Part shown: positions 20,886 to 30,512 of the stretch, in pieces
Layout of the letters: every line of letters starts with the position of its first letter
How positions within the stretch are numbered: the stretch's first letter is position 1
Assembly (NCBI RefSeq): GCF_000382325.1
Contig: NZ_KB908059.1
Span: 307,674-371,673 of the forward strand
Direction: 5' to 3'
DNA from: Woodsholea maritima DSM 17123
Lineage (GTDB): Bacteria > Pseudomonadota > Alphaproteobacteria > Caulobacterales > Maricaulaceae
Length of the DNA stretch: 64,000 bases
Notes under the pieces: generated by a model
Told to the model about the DNA's origin: nothing
The model's database searches: none
What the model saw: only the letters and a program-made list of their open reading frames with translations
Translations under genes and position numbers: made by a program

Positions 20886-21449
20886 TTAGCGCTCGATCGA
20901 CCCCTCACGGCGAATTTTCTTCTGCAATTGCAAAATGCCATAGACCAGGGCTTCGGCTGTGGGCGGGCATCCAGGAACATAGACATCCACAGGGACTACC
21001 CGGTCACACCCACGTACAACCGCATAGGAATAATGGTAATACCCACCGCCATTGGCACACGATCCCATGGAGATCACATAGCGCGGCTCTGGCATTTGGT
21101 CATAAACCTTGCGAAGCGCGGGGGCCATTTTATTGGTCAAAGTCCCGGCCACGATCATCACGTCGGATTGGCGTGGGGAAGCGCGCGGCGCAAAGCCCAG
21201 GCGCTCAACGTCATAGCGCGGCATGGAGGCTTGCATCATCTCCACCGCACAGCACGCCAGACCAAAGGTCATCCACATCAAAGACCCGGTACGCGCCCAA
21301 GTGATGAGATCATCAGCGGCGGCAACCACAAAGCCTTTATCGGCTAAAGCATCGCTGACCCCATCAAAGAAGGGGTCATGCTTTTTCGGGTCATAGTGCG
21401 GGGTCGAAACGCGAGCGCCAGAGCCCGCAGGAACGAGGGGTTTCGTCAT
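20886..21449 (-). CDS. nuoB: NADH-quinone oxidoreductase subunit B
   Basis: Subunit carrying the terminal cluster N2 of complex I (187 residues). The ligands are seen in [21 protein letters not shown] and [12 protein letters not shown]. The ATG at 21449 (MTKPLVPAG), 5 bases after nuoA, is preferred over the start at 21485, which would overlap nuoA. Confidence 0.95.
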   Translation of the reverse strand: MTKPLVPAGSGARVSTPHYDPKKHDPFFDGVSDALADKGFVVAAADDLITWARTGSLMWMTFGLACCAVEMMQASMPRYDVERLGFAPRASPRQSDVMIVAGTLTNKMAPALRKVYDQMPEPRYVISMGSCANGGGYYHYSYAVVRGCDRVVPVDVYVPGCPPTAEALVYGILQLQKKIRREGSIER

Positions 21450-21454
21450 GGCGA

Positions 21455-21820
21455 TTACTCCCACTCCAGGGCGCCTTTGCGCCACTCATAAAGGAAACCG
21501 ATAAGAAGAATGCCCAGAAACACCATCATCGACCAAAATGCCGCAATATTGCCTTCAAACACCGGGAAGACCCACGGGAAGAGGAAGGCGACTTCCAAAT
21601 CGAAGATGATGAAGAGGATGGCCACCAGATAGAAGCGCACATCAAATTTCGTACGCGCATCATCAAAGGCGTTGAAGCCACATTCATAGGTCGAAACTTT
21701 TTCCGGGTCGGGATCAGACGGGGCCACGATGAAGGCCGCCAGCATAAAGACCAGTCCCAAACCGGTCGCGATGCCGAGAAAAATCAAGATCGGCAAATAT
21801 TCGAGCAGAAGCGCATTCAT
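21455..21820 (-). CDS. nuoA: NADH-quinone oxidoreductase subunit A
   Basis: First gene of the complex I operon; ND3 homologue of 121 residues with three helices and the conserved loop [24 protein letters not shown] carrying the quinone-site Cys. The ATG at 21820 ([10 protein letters not shown]) fits the family; a start at 21844 is also in frame. Confidence 0.95.
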   Translation of the reverse strand: MNALLLEYLPILIFLGIATGLGLVFMLAAFIVAPSDPDPEKVSTYECGFNAFDDARTKFDVRFYLVAILFIIFDLEVAFLFPWVFPVFEGNIAAFWSMMVFLGILLIGFLYEWRKGALEWE

Positions 21821-22173
21821 CGGGGCTCGAGCCTTCCTCTGCAAAGACCTGTGGACCGGGAGTAGGAGGGATAAGGGCGAAGGTCATGATTGGAATCAAC
21901 ATGAACCCGCGCACCAGTCCCGGTCGCGATTGAGCCGGAAGCTAGTCCGCTCTGCGCGCGCTCGCAAGGTCTTAGCGCGGTTGTTTTCACTTTATCGGAC
22001 CTTATTTCACATCTATATTTGCGAATTATTCTCATTTACAATCAAACTCTGTTCATTTCAGCATCATCGAAGACGAATTATCATTGACTCGCGACGGAAA
22101 AAATTGAGCCTTCGCGTTAACATTGCGTTGCGGGAGACGACGCAAGCACGTGAACACCGGCGGGGATAACTTT
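21821..22173. other. Divergent intergenic region nuoA / macA-like
   Basis: 353 bases without a gene between divergent operons. It must hold the nuo promoter (minus strand) and the efflux operon promoter (plus strand). The plus side contains a TATATT -10 candidate and a Fur-box-like site, listed separately. The stretch 21995-22090 is clearly AT-richer than its surroundings, as expected of a promoter region. Confidence 0.6.
21991..22043 (+). promoter_or_regulatory. Candidate promoter with Fur-box-like operator
   Basis: A -10 candidate TATATT is at 22014-22019, with a weak -35 at 21991-21996 (TTTATC). Directly downstream and overlapping the expected start is GCGAATTATTCTCATTTAC at 22021-22039, which resembles classic Fur boxes (AATGAGAATnATT on the other strand). 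It is 135 bases upstream of the macA-like start. The match is by eye only. Confidence 0.4.
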
Positions 22174-23634
22174 ATGAAGCGCAATTGGATGATTGGCTTA
22201 GGCCTGGTAATGGGCCTGATTGTCCTCGTATGGATCTTTAATCCCTTTAAGTCCTCCACACCCGGGGGCCTGACAATTGAGACGGTTCAGGTCGAGGAGC
22301 GCGATTTAGCGCGCCTTGTCTCCTCGACCGGTCCGATTGCGCCGCTCAACACCGTGGAAGTCGGTTCTCAGCTCTCAGGCCTGGTTCTCTCCCTCCATGC
22401 CGATTTTAATTCTGAAGTTTCTGCTGGCGATGTGCTGGCCCAGATCGACCCCCAAACCTTCCAGAGCCGCGTGCGCGAAGCCGAGGCCAATTTAGAGGTT
22501 GCCTCCAGCCAGGTCACCGTGCGCGAAGCCAATCTGGTGAGCGCGCGCGCACGCCTTCGCGAGGTGCAAAACGCCTTTGGTCGCGCGCAAGAGCTGGTGG
22601 AGCGCGGAACGTATTCACGCGCGCAGTTCGACACCGCCCAGAGTGCGTTTGAAAGCGCTGAGGCCGAGGTTCAAGTCGCCCTCGCCAATCTTCGAAATGC
22701 CCGCGCGGGCCTGGATCAGCGCCAAGCCTCCCTTGAAAGTACGCAAGTTGATTTGGATCGTACGGTCATTCGCTCGCCCATTGATGGCGTGGTGATTGAT
22801 CGCCAGGTCGATGTCGGCCAGACGGTTGCGGCGAGCTTCAATGCCCCTGTCCTCTTCATGATCGCGCAAGATCTTTCACGCATCCAGATCGAAGCCCAGA
22901 TTGATGAGGCCGATATCGGCCAGATCGAAACCGGCCAAAGCGTCAATTTCCAGGTTGATGCCTATCCCGAGCGCCATTTTGAGGGCGAGGTCAAACAGGT
23001 CCGCCTCGCGGCGCAGTCTGAACAGAATGTTGTGACCTATACTGTGGTGATTGAGGCCGATAATCCGGGCCAGCGCCTGCTGCCCGGTATGACGGCGAAT
23101 GTCAGCATCATCACCGGCGAGGCCAATGGCGCGTTGAGCCTTCCCACAGCTGCACTGCGTTTCACCCCGCGCGGGGCTGCGGAGGCCCTCGTCGATCAAT
23201 CCGACGGCAATGGCGGGGCCTCCACCGGGCCGGGCGCGAATATCATTGCGCGCTATAGCGAGGCTTTGGCGCTGAGCGAAGAACAGCAACGCGATGCGGT
23301 TAATGCGCTCAATCGCGCGTTTGAGGAACAGCGCTCCAGCGCGCCCTGGCGGCGCGGCGGCAATATGCGTGCCATGGTGCGCGATGCCCTGGATGGTGTC
23401 CTACCCGAAGACAAGCTGATCCAGCTCTCCGCCTTGATGGCTGAGAACGAAGGCCGGCGTGGCGGCGGTCGCGGCGGCGCGCGCGCGACGGTCTGGGTCA
23501 AAACGCCAGAAGGCCGCCTGCGCCCCGTGCGGGTGCGTACCGGGCTCTCTGATGGACAATATACGCAAATCCAGGGCGGTGAGCTTACCCCCACCGATGA
23601 TGTCGTCATTCGCGTTACCGAGAGCCCAGCCTGA
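22174..23634 (+). CDS. MacA-like periplasmic adaptor (HlyD/RND family)
   Basis: Membrane fusion protein linking an inner-membrane ABC exporter to an outer-membrane channel. 486 residues from the ATG at 22174 (MKRNWMIGL); the frame is open further upstream but GGGG before this ATG and the immediate membrane anchor (residues 5-24) favour it. A lipoyl half (QIDPQTFQSRV), long coiled-coil hairpin (about 100-195), lipoyl half (IRSPIDGVVIDRQVDVGQTV) and beta-barrel follow in order. Residues about 345-435 hold an unusual insertion: a helical, charged segment ending in a Gly/Arg run (RRGGGRGGAR), before the membrane-proximal domain resumes. Overlaps the ATPase gene by ATGA. Confidence 0.9.
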   Translation: MKRNWMIGLGLVMGLIVLVWIFNPFKSSTPGGLTIETVQVEERDLARLVSSTGPIAPLNTVEVGSQLSGLVLSLHADFNSEVSAGDVLAQIDPQTFQSRVREAEANLEVASSQVTVREANLVSARARLREVQNAFGRAQELVERGTYSRAQFDTAQSAFESAEAEVQVALANLRNARAGLDQRQASLESTQVDLDRTVIRSPIDGVVIDRQVDVGQTVAASFNAPVLFMIAQDLSRIQIEAQIDEADIGQIETGQSVNFQVDAYPERHFEGEVKQVRLAAQSEQNVVTYTVVIEADNPGQRLLPGMTANVSIITGEANGALSLPTAALRFTPRGAAEALVDQSDGNGGASTGPGANIIARYSEALALSEEQQRDAVNALNRAFEEQRSSAPWRRGGNMRAMVRDALDGVLPEDKLIQLSALMAENEGRRGGGRGGARATVWVKTPEGRLRPVRVRTGLSDGQYTQIQGGELTPTDDVVIRVTESPA

Positions 23635-24314
23635 TGGGCGCGTTGATCCAGGCACGCGATCTGCGCCGTACCTATCGCATGGGCGGCATGGATGTCCATG
23701 CGCTCAGCGGGGTGACACTGGATATCGAGGCCGGGGCCTATGTCGCCGTCATGGGGGCCTCGGGCTCTGGCAAGTCGACCTTCATGAATATGCTCGGCGC
23801 GCTCGATCAACCCAGCAGCGGGCAATTGATCATCAATGACATCGCCCTGCATGAGCGCAGCGCCGATGAGCTGGCCGCCTTTCGTAATCAGACCATCGGC
23901 TTTGTCTTCCAGCAATTTAACCTGCTGGCGCGTACGACGGCCTTGGATAATGTGGGCCTACCCCTGCTCTATTCAGGTATGGCCACGAAAGAGCGTCATG
24001 CCCGCGCCGCACACTGTTTAGAGATGGTGGGCCTGGGCGATCGGATGGATCACCATCCCAGCCAGCTCTCAGGCGGTCAGCAACAAAGGGTCGCGATTGC
24101 CCGTGCGCTCGCGAATAATCCGCGCATTCTTCTGGCCGATGAGCCGACCGGTGCCCTCGATAGTCGCACGACCCAGGATGTGATGGCGATTTTTGATCAG
24201 CTTAACCGCGAAGGCATCACCCTCATCATTGTGACCCATGAAGATGAGGTTGGGGCCCATGCGCGCCGCCAGATCATTTTCCGCGATGGCCATGTACTGG
24301 AGGATCGCCGATGA
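23634..24314 (+). CDS. MacB-like ABC transporter ATP-binding protein
   Basis: ATPase of the export complex, 226 residues, LolD/MacB type. Walker A GASGSGKST, Q-loop VFQQFNLLARTTALDNV, signature LSGGQQQRVAIARAL and Walker B ILLADEPTGALD are all intact, so it should hydrolyse ATP. Coupled by 1-base stop/start overlap to the adaptor and by ATGA to the permease. In E. coli MacB the ATPase and permease are fused; here they are separate. Confidence 0.93.
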   Translation: MGALIQARDLRRTYRMGGMDVHALSGVTLDIEAGAYVAVMGASGSGKSTFMNMLGALDQPSSGQLIINDIALHERSADELAAFRNQTIGFVFQQFNLLARTTALDNVGLPLLYSGMATKERHARAAHCLEMVGLGDRMDHHPSQLSGGQQQRVAIARALANNPRILLADEPTGALDSRTTQDVMAIFDQLNREGITLIIVTHEDEVGAHARRQIIFRDGHVLEDRR

Positions 24315-25543
24315 GCCCGCTTGCCGCTTTTGGCACAGCCCTGACCGCGCTACGCGTCAATGCCCTGCGCAGTTTTCTCGCCATGTTGGGCGTGATTATC
24401 GGTGTCGCCGCCGTGATCACCACCGTCTCCATCTCACAAGGGGCCAAGCGCGCCATTGAAGAGCAAATCTCCAGCCTGGGGGCCAATGCGCTGATGATCC
24501 GGCCCAATTCCAGCTCTCGCGGGGGACGCCGGGGCGGATTTGGCTCGGGAACGCCGTTTTCCGATGCGGACACGATAGCCCTACGCGATCTGCCTTATCT
24601 GGCCGGGGCCTCGGGTACGATTGGCGCATCAGGGACTTTGGTCGTTGATGGCATCAACTGGCCCAGTGATGTCGAAGGGGTGGATGCGGATTATTTCGAC
24701 ATACGCGATATCATCATCGAAGATGGCCGCGCCTTTACCCAGGCCGAGACCGAGGCCCGCGCGCGCGTCGTGCTGCTGGGTAAAACGGTCGAGCGTGAAC
24801 TCTTTCCCTATGGCGGGGCCATAGGATCCAGCGTCCGGATCAATAACATCCCCTTTGACGTCATTGGCCTGATCGCCTCATCGGGTCAAAGCTCCGGCGG
24901 GCGCGACCGCGATGATATTGTTTATGCCCCCGTTTCCACCGTGCGCAGTCGCCTTTCGGGCTTTCGCTATCCCGGAGTGCGCGATCCGGTCAATGCGATC
25001 TGGGTCGAAGTGCGCCAGGGCTATGATGTGGAGACCGTCACGGCCCAGCTCACCGACTTTATGACGGCGCAACGCAATCTGCGCATCGGTCAGGAAGCGG
25101 ACTTTGTTGTCAGCAACTTCGCCGACTTTATTCGCGCACGAAATGAAAGCGAGAAGATGTTCTCCGTCATGCTCGCCGCCGTTGCCGGGGTCTGTTTGTT
25201 AGTGGGCGGGATCGGGATCATGAATATCATGCTGGTCTCGGTGACCGAGCGTACGCGTGAGATTGGCTTGCGGCTGGCTGTTGGTGCGCGACCGCGCGAT
25301 ATTCGCAATCAATTCCTGGTCGAGGCGATTGTCTTGTGCTTGGCCGGCGGGCTCTTCGGCCTCGCCTTCGGGGCGGCTGGGGCCTATGGCGTCGAAAAAA
25401 TTGGTGAGTTTGCCGTTTCGATTGAGCCCATGGTGGCGCTGATCGCAGTCGGGGCCTCCAGCCTGGTTGGGATCATCTTCGGCTTCTATCCGGCCCATCG
25501 CGCCAGCCAACTCAACCCCATTGATGCGCTGCGTTATGAATAG
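24311..25543 (+). CDS. MacB-like ABC transporter permease
   Basis: Inner-membrane permease of 410 residues: one N-terminal helix (about 22-45), a large periplasmic MacB_PCD domain, then three FtsX helices (about 282-305, 335-360, 368-395) with the hallmark TERTREIGLRLAVGARPRDIRNQF. With the two preceding genes it makes a MacAB-type mechanotransmitting exporter for peptides, macrolides or siderophores. No outer-membrane channel gene is adjacent, so a TolC-like partner must be elsewhere. A terminator follows. Confidence 0.92.
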   Translation: MSPLAAFGTALTALRVNALRSFLAMLGVIIGVAAVITTVSISQGAKRAIEEQISSLGANALMIRPNSSSRGGRRGGFGSGTPFSDADTIALRDLPYLAGASGTIGASGTLVVDGINWPSDVEGVDADYFDIRDIIIEDGRAFTQAETEARARVVLLGKTVERELFPYGGAIGSSVRINNIPFDVIGLIASSGQSSGGRDRDDIVYAPVSTVRSRLSGFRYPGVRDPVNAIWVEVRQGYDVETVTAQLTDFMTAQRNLRIGQEADFVVSNFADFIRARNESEKMFSVMLAAVAGVCLLVGGIGIMNIMLVSVTERTREIGLRLAVGARPRDIRNQFLVEAIVLCLAGGLFGLAFGAAGAYGVEKIGEFAVSIEPMVALIAVGASSLVGIIFGFYPAHRASQLNPIDALRYE

Positions 25544-25570
25544 GCGCTAAGGCGCTCTTCCATAAAGAAA

Positions 25571-25592
25571 AGGCCGGGATCGCTCCCGGCCT
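25571..25592. terminator. Bidirectional terminator between permease and S9 peptidase genes
   Basis: Perfect 9-bp stem AGGCCGGGA / TCCCGGCCT with a TCGC loop, followed by TTTTTGGTTTT on the plus strand and TTTTCTTT on the minus strand. It separates convergent genes and can serve both. Confidence 0.9.
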
Positions 25593-25600
25593 TTTTGGTT

Positions 25601-27673
25601 TTAGTCTTGGCTGTCGGCTTTCAAATGACGATCCAGCCAATTGATCACAGTGTGATGCCATTGGATGGAGTTATTCGGGCTCAAGACCCAGTGATTTTCA
25701 TCCGGGAAGACCAACAACTCAGACTCAATGCCCTGGCGTTGCAGCGCAGTGAACGCCCCCAGGCTTTGCTCGGTCGGTACGCGGAAGTCTTTTTCGCCCT
25801 GAATGACAAGCATTGGCGTCTGCCAGTTCTGGACATGGTTCACCGGGTTCCAACGCTCATAAACCTCAGCGTTTTCATAATATGGCCCACCAAAATCCCA
25901 TTCGGGGAACCACAATTCTTCGGTGGAATAATAGAAGCTGCGCAGATCAAACAGACCATCATGGTTGACCAGGCAGGTGAAGCGATCGGCCCAATTGCCC
26001 GCAATCCAGTTGATCATATACCCGCCATAGGAGGCACCCAGAGCACAGACTTTTTCGCTATCGAGCCAGTCATAACGCTCAGTGGCGGCCGCGAGCCCTT
26101 TTTGCAGATCTTCTAACGGCTTACCGCCCCAATCTTGATTGATGGAATCGGTGAAGGCTTGGCCATAACCGCTAGAGCCATGGAAGTCGATAAAGACCAC
26201 CCCATACCCGGCCCCGGCATAGGTTTGCGGGTTCCAGCGATAGGACCACCCTTCAGAGAAGCTGCCCTGTGGGCCGCCATGAATGATAAAGGCCACAGGG
26301 TATTCTTCGCCCTCTTCATAGCCCGCTGGCTTCATGACATAGCCATAGACGGTTTCGCCTTCAGCCCCTTCAAAGCTGAACTGCTCATACTCACCCATCT
26401 CGATCGCAGCCAGGGCATCCGCATTGACATGGGTCAATTGGCGACGTTCGCCGCCTTCCAGAGGCTGAGCGTACAGATCAGCGGGCGCGGCCAGTGATTG
26501 CTCCACATAGACCAGCTGGTCACCGGCCACGGTCGGTGAATTGGCCGACTTGCCTTGCGTGAGGGCCGTCACTTCGCCGCTGGCGACATCGACTTTGAAA
26601 ATCGGATGGGTGCCGGTATCACCCGCAGAAAGATAAAGGGTCTGGCCATCATCGGAGAAAGCAAAATCAGAGACGGAACGATCCCAATTGGCCGTCAGAT
26701 TGCGCTTTTCACCGCTTTCCACATCCATCAACCAGATATTGAGCTGATCGGCCTCATAGGTCGCCCGGTCCATGGAGAGCCAGGCCAAAGTCTGTCCATT
26801 GGGCGAAACTTGTGGCTGGGTATCCGTGCCCTCACGATCGGGGGTCAAATTGGTAATCTCGCCGCGCCCATCAATGGCGACACGATAAATATCGAGATCG
26901 GTGGACCAAGGCTCGCTTGCGCCCGCCTCACGAAGGGCGAAATATACGCTGCGCCCATCGGGAGAGATAGTAAACTCTTCACGCCCGCCAAACGGCACGC
27001 TGGGGCTGTCGCCATCCAGAGACCCAGTGAGGTTGACCGGCGCCCCCGCGCTGCCTGAACGATTGAGGCGTGCAGAAAACAGCACATTGCGATCACCGGT
27101 TTCCCAGCTATCCCAATGGCGCACAAACATGCGGGTATGCAAAGTTCCAGTATCCAGGCGCTCACCTTGCGCCATCTCATAATCGTGGGCACAGGCCAAA
27201 TCTTCGCACGCATCAGGCAGGCTGACCGAGAACACGAAATTATGCCCATCCGCGCTCAGGCGCAGATTAGACACTGAGGCTGGATAATCACTAACCTGTT
27301 GGGCCTCACCGCCGCGTGCGGCAATGCGCCAGATCTGGGACGAGCCCGAGCGCGTGGAAAGGAAATAGACCCATTGGCCATCCGGGCTCCATTGCGGGTC
27401 AAAATCACTCGCGGGGTCCTGGGTCAAACGGCGTGGCTCACCAGCGGCGAGATCCACGACCCAAATATCGCTGCGACCCCGGTCTGCGGCCAGATCGGTT
27501 TCGCGCATCACATAGGCCACATGATCACCATTGGGCGAAGCCACCGGACCCATGACGCGGTTAAAATTGGCCAGGTCTTCGACCGTCAGCCCATCGGCAA
27601 AGACCGGAGTTGCCATCGCGGCAAAGCTAAAGACGGCCCCGCTTAACAGCGCGCGTTTGGTGTGCTTGGTCAT
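25601..27673 (-). CDS. Exported S9 family peptidase (prolyl oligopeptidase / dipeptidyl aminopeptidase type)
   Basis: 690-residue serine peptidase with a Sec signal peptide (about residues 1-26, cleaved after VFADG region). A WD40-like beta-propeller fills roughly residues 30-420 (repeats of SPDGQWVYF, SPDGRSVYF, SPNGQTLAW type), followed by the alpha/beta-hydrolase domain. Catalytic Ser548 in GASYGGYM, Asp629 in GEKDFRV and His661 in ENHWV form the triad. It degrades short peptides in the periplasm. Transcribed alone toward the shared terminator. Confidence 0.93.
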   Translation of the reverse strand: MTKHTKRALLSGAVFSFAAMATPVFADGLTVEDLANFNRVMGPVASPNGDHVAYVMRETDLAADRGRSDIWVVDLAAGEPRRLTQDPASDFDPQWSPDGQWVYFLSTRSGSSQIWRIAARGGEAQQVSDYPASVSNLRLSADGHNFVFSVSLPDACEDLACAHDYEMAQGERLDTGTLHTRMFVRHWDSWETGDRNVLFSARLNRSGSAGAPVNLTGSLDGDSPSVPFGGREEFTISPDGRSVYFALREAGASEPWSTDLDIYRVAIDGRGEITNLTPDREGTDTQPQVSPNGQTLAWLSMDRATYEADQLNIWLMDVESGEKRNLTANWDRSVSDFAFSDDGQTLYLSAGDTGTHPIFKVDVASGEVTALTQGKSANSPTVAGDQLVYVEQSLAAPADLYAQPLEGGERRQLTHVNADALAAIEMGEYEQFSFEGAEGETVYGYVMKPAGYEEGEEYPVAFIIHGGPQGSFSEGWSYRWNPQTYAGAGYGVVFIDFHGSSGYGQAFTDSINQDWGGKPLEDLQKGLAAATERYDWLDSEKVCALGASYGGYMINWIAGNWADRFTCLVNHDGLFDLRSFYYSTEELWFPEWDFGGPYYENAEVYERWNPVNHVQNWQTPMLVIQGEKDFRVPTEQSLGAFTALQRQGIESELLVFPDENHWVLSPNNSIQWHHTVINWLDRHLKADSQD

Positions 27674-27865
27674 GATATCTCATTCCCCTCAATTTTTTTA
27701 TGGTCGCTCATCAACCCATTTGGGAGGAGCGGGTCCGACCCAGAAATTAACCGAGTTTGAGATTAAGCGCGAACGCGCCCTTTTCAAGGCGCAAGCCCAC
27801 CCCGCGCCCTTTGCCCTGGTAGCCTGCGCTGTAAAAGTCGCACTTGAGCGGACAGATCTCAGCGC

Positions 27866-29827
27866 TTAGGCCGTGCGAATATAGGCAACAAACTTGGTGA
27901 CTTCGCTTTGCAGGCGGCTCGATTGTTCTGAGAGGTCTTGAGAGGCCATCAACACTGCGCCTGCCGATTGGCCTGTCTCCCCTACGGTGGAGGACAAATG
28001 ACCAATATTTGAAATCACATCATGGGTGCCCTGGGCGGCATCATTGACACTGCGCGCAATTTCCTGGGTCGCACTGCCCTGCTCTTCCACCGCGCCGGCA
28101 ATCGCCGTGGCGATATCGGACACCGTGCGGATGGAGGTCGAGATATTAGTGATTGCCGACACGGCTTCATGGGTGGTCGATTGGATGGTCGCGATCCGCG
28201 CACGGATATCTTCGGTCGCGCGCCCCGTTTGATCGGCCAGGGCTTTTACCTCGCTCGCCACTACGGCAAAGCCCTTTCCGGCTTCACCGGCGCGTGCGGC
28301 TTCAATCGTGGCGTTTAACGCCAACAGATTAGTCTGCTCGGCCACGGACTGGATCATGGTGATGACCTGACCGATTTGCTCGGCCGCTTGAGCCAGGCCC
28401 TCAATGGTTTGCCGCGAATTTTCGGCCTCATCTACAGCCTGGCGGGTGGCATCAAGGGATTGGCTGACTTGATGACCAATTTCGCGAATAGAGGCGCTTA
28501 ATTCTTCGGTTGCCGTTGCAACAGCTTGGGCATTATGCGCCGTGGTTTCGGCAGAATTAGCCACTTGCGAGGTGCGTTGACCGGCCTCATCGGCCGCCCC
28601 TTGCATGATGGACGCCGTTTCCGTCAAAGACCCGGTTGCATTGACAAAGCTCGCGACAATACTGCCCACAACATGTTCAAACTCATCGGCGAGTTTAGAT
28701 TTCGCCGCCATGCGCTCCCCGGCCGCCTTATCGCGCATTGCCTGACGCTCCGCGCGCAGACGCTCATTATCACGCAGATTATCGCGAAATACCTCAACCG
28801 AGCGCGCCATTTGACCAATTTCATCACGGCGCTTGGCCTCTGGCACATCCATATAATCCTGCTCAACAATGCGCGCCATAACCCTGGTCAAGCGCAATAT
28901 CGGGCGGGCAATGGAGCGCCCAATCCACAGGCTTAACATCATGCCCAACACGATCACGCTGGCCGCAACACTGATCACCCACATCCGCACATGCGCACGG
29001 TCATGGGCCAATTGGGCCACAGCCTGACCATTGCCCGCTTCGGCCATGTCTTTCAAAGCGATTAGATCAGGTTGCAAGCTTTGATAATGACCGGCCAAGA
29101 TCGCCAATTGTGCATCACGCGCCATTTTCAAGTCGGCCCAAGCATGGAAATCGCTTTGATAGCGCTCCATCAGGCTCATGACTTCACGCTTTATGGTATC
29201 GGGATAGTCTCGGCTCTGCCAGATCGCGCGAAATTCGCTGACCCGATCATCCAGACGCCCGATATATTTATCATCGCCGCGCATCATGAAATCTTTCTCA
29301 TGACGGCGCATCATCAACATTTTGACGGTCAGCTCATAATCATTGAACTGCGCCAAACGGGTCTCAACATTATGAACCGCGGTGCGCAAAGCCCCTTCCA
29401 GACCCAGATCTTGATTGAGCCCCAAACGCGTGGATTGATCGACCAATTGATTGAAGGCGCTCGCATAACTGGGCAATTTATTCTGCAAATTGCTTAAGGT
29501 GATCTGGGCATTTGGGTCATCAACCTGAGCATAGATATCACGCAAGCGCGCATTCATCGCGGTAAATTGCGTACTGAAGGCCTGGGCATGGTTTAGATCA
29601 CGCTCATTGACGAATTGAGTCTCTAAATCGCGAAGCCGCAGTGCGCCCTGGGCCATGTCATTGGCCCCATCTTTGACGCTGGCAAAGTGATTGACCCGCT
29701 CAATGGCATGCTGTGTCGCCCGATCGCCCATCCAAAACGCCACGCTCAACGCCAAGGCAGAGATAAGGCTAAGCGCCCCCAACAAAGCAACGCGTTGGAG
29801 AATCGATAAATGACTGAGCTTCAGCAT
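27866..29827 (-). CDS. Methyl-accepting chemotaxis protein
   Basis: 653-residue transmembrane chemoreceptor. Membrane helices lie at about 10-32 and 278-298, enclosing a helical periplasmic sensor domain (helical-bundle type, no PAS fold visible). A HAMP region ([40 protein letters not shown]) is followed by a long signalling coiled coil whose tip includes [35 protein letters not shown], the CheA/CheW contact site. No CheR-tethering pentapeptide at the C-terminus. No che genes are nearby. Confidence 0.93.
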   Translation of the reverse strand: MLKLSHLSILQRVALLGALSLISALALSVAFWMGDRATQHAIERVNHFASVKDGANDMAQGALRLRDLETQFVNERDLNHAQAFSTQFTAMNARLRDIYAQVDDPNAQITLSNLQNKLPSYASAFNQLVDQSTRLGLNQDLGLEGALRTAVHNVETRLAQFNDYELTVKMLMMRRHEKDFMMRGDDKYIGRLDDRVSEFRAIWQSRDYPDTIKREVMSLMERYQSDFHAWADLKMARDAQLAILAGHYQSLQPDLIALKDMAEAGNGQAVAQLAHDRAHVRMWVISVAASVIVLGMMLSLWIGRSIARPILRLTRVMARIVEQDYMDVPEAKRRDEIGQMARSVEVFRDNLRDNERLRAERQAMRDKAAGERMAAKSKLADEFEHVVGSIVASFVNATGSLTETASIMQGAADEAGQRTSQVANSAETTAHNAQAVATATEELSASIREIGHQVSQSLDATRQAVDEAENSRQTIEGLAQAAEQIGQVITMIQSVAEQTNLLALNATIEAARAGEAGKGFAVVASEVKALADQTGRATEDIRARIATIQSTTHEAVSAITNISTSIRTVSDIATAIAGAVEEQGSATQEIARSVNDAAQGTHDVISNIGHLSSTVGETGQSAGAVLMASQDLSEQSSRLQSEVTKFVAYIRTA

Positions 29828-30113
29828 GAACAGGCACCCTTACATGATTTGCAGGCCAGCAAATCCAAACATGGCGCGCTTTTGACATGAGGAAAGCTAA
29901 CAAAAACTGAACCCCTATTCCCCTTTAACATAAAGAGAATCAGCACTTTCTCCGATCACGGAAGATATATCAATTAAGTGAATGATGACATAACCTAGTG
30001 CGTCTCAAGCGAATGGCTTGGACCAATCCGGTCTCACACAGGCCTCGAAGAGCTGAAAAAGAACGCAGCCCTACATTGCGGCATAAAATGGTGATGAGGG
30101 AGAGAAAGAAGAC
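29828..30113. other. Intergenic region upstream of the chemoreceptor
   Basis: 286 bases without a gene, AT-richer than average near 29900-29990. It must contain the chemoreceptor promoter on the minus strand and the 3' flank of the tRNA-Asp genes. I see no clear sigma-54 or sigma-28 element and no strong hairpin. Confidence 0.5.
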
Positions 30114-30190
<77 letters not shown>

Positions 30191-30247
30191 CAAGGCGCTC
30201 AGCGCACAGTCTTATCTGCAAGCCTCCAACGCCTCTAAAAAAAGAGA

Positions 30248-30324
<77 letters not shown>

Positions 30325-30360
30325 ATAGCGACGTGATGTCGTTTGCAGCGAGGCGTGATG

Positions 30361-30388
30361 TCTATAGGTCTCAGGTTTTTGGGTCAAG
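30361..30388 (-). promoter_or_regulatory. Probable promoter of the tRNA-Asp pair
   Basis: On the minus strand CTTGAC (30383-30388) and TATAGA (30361-30366) are separated by 16 bases, close to the alphaproteobacterial housekeeping consensus, about 37 bases upstream of the first tRNA-Asp. Confidence 0.5.
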
Positions 30389-30512
30389 TCGGTTCGCTCA
30401 CTTCTTAGCAGTCCGAATACAGCCCATTTCAGCACCTCACACGATTGTGGCTAGTGCTTAAGACTTGAAGGATTAGCATAACCCCAAATTCCATCGGTGT
30501 GGGGATGCCAAG

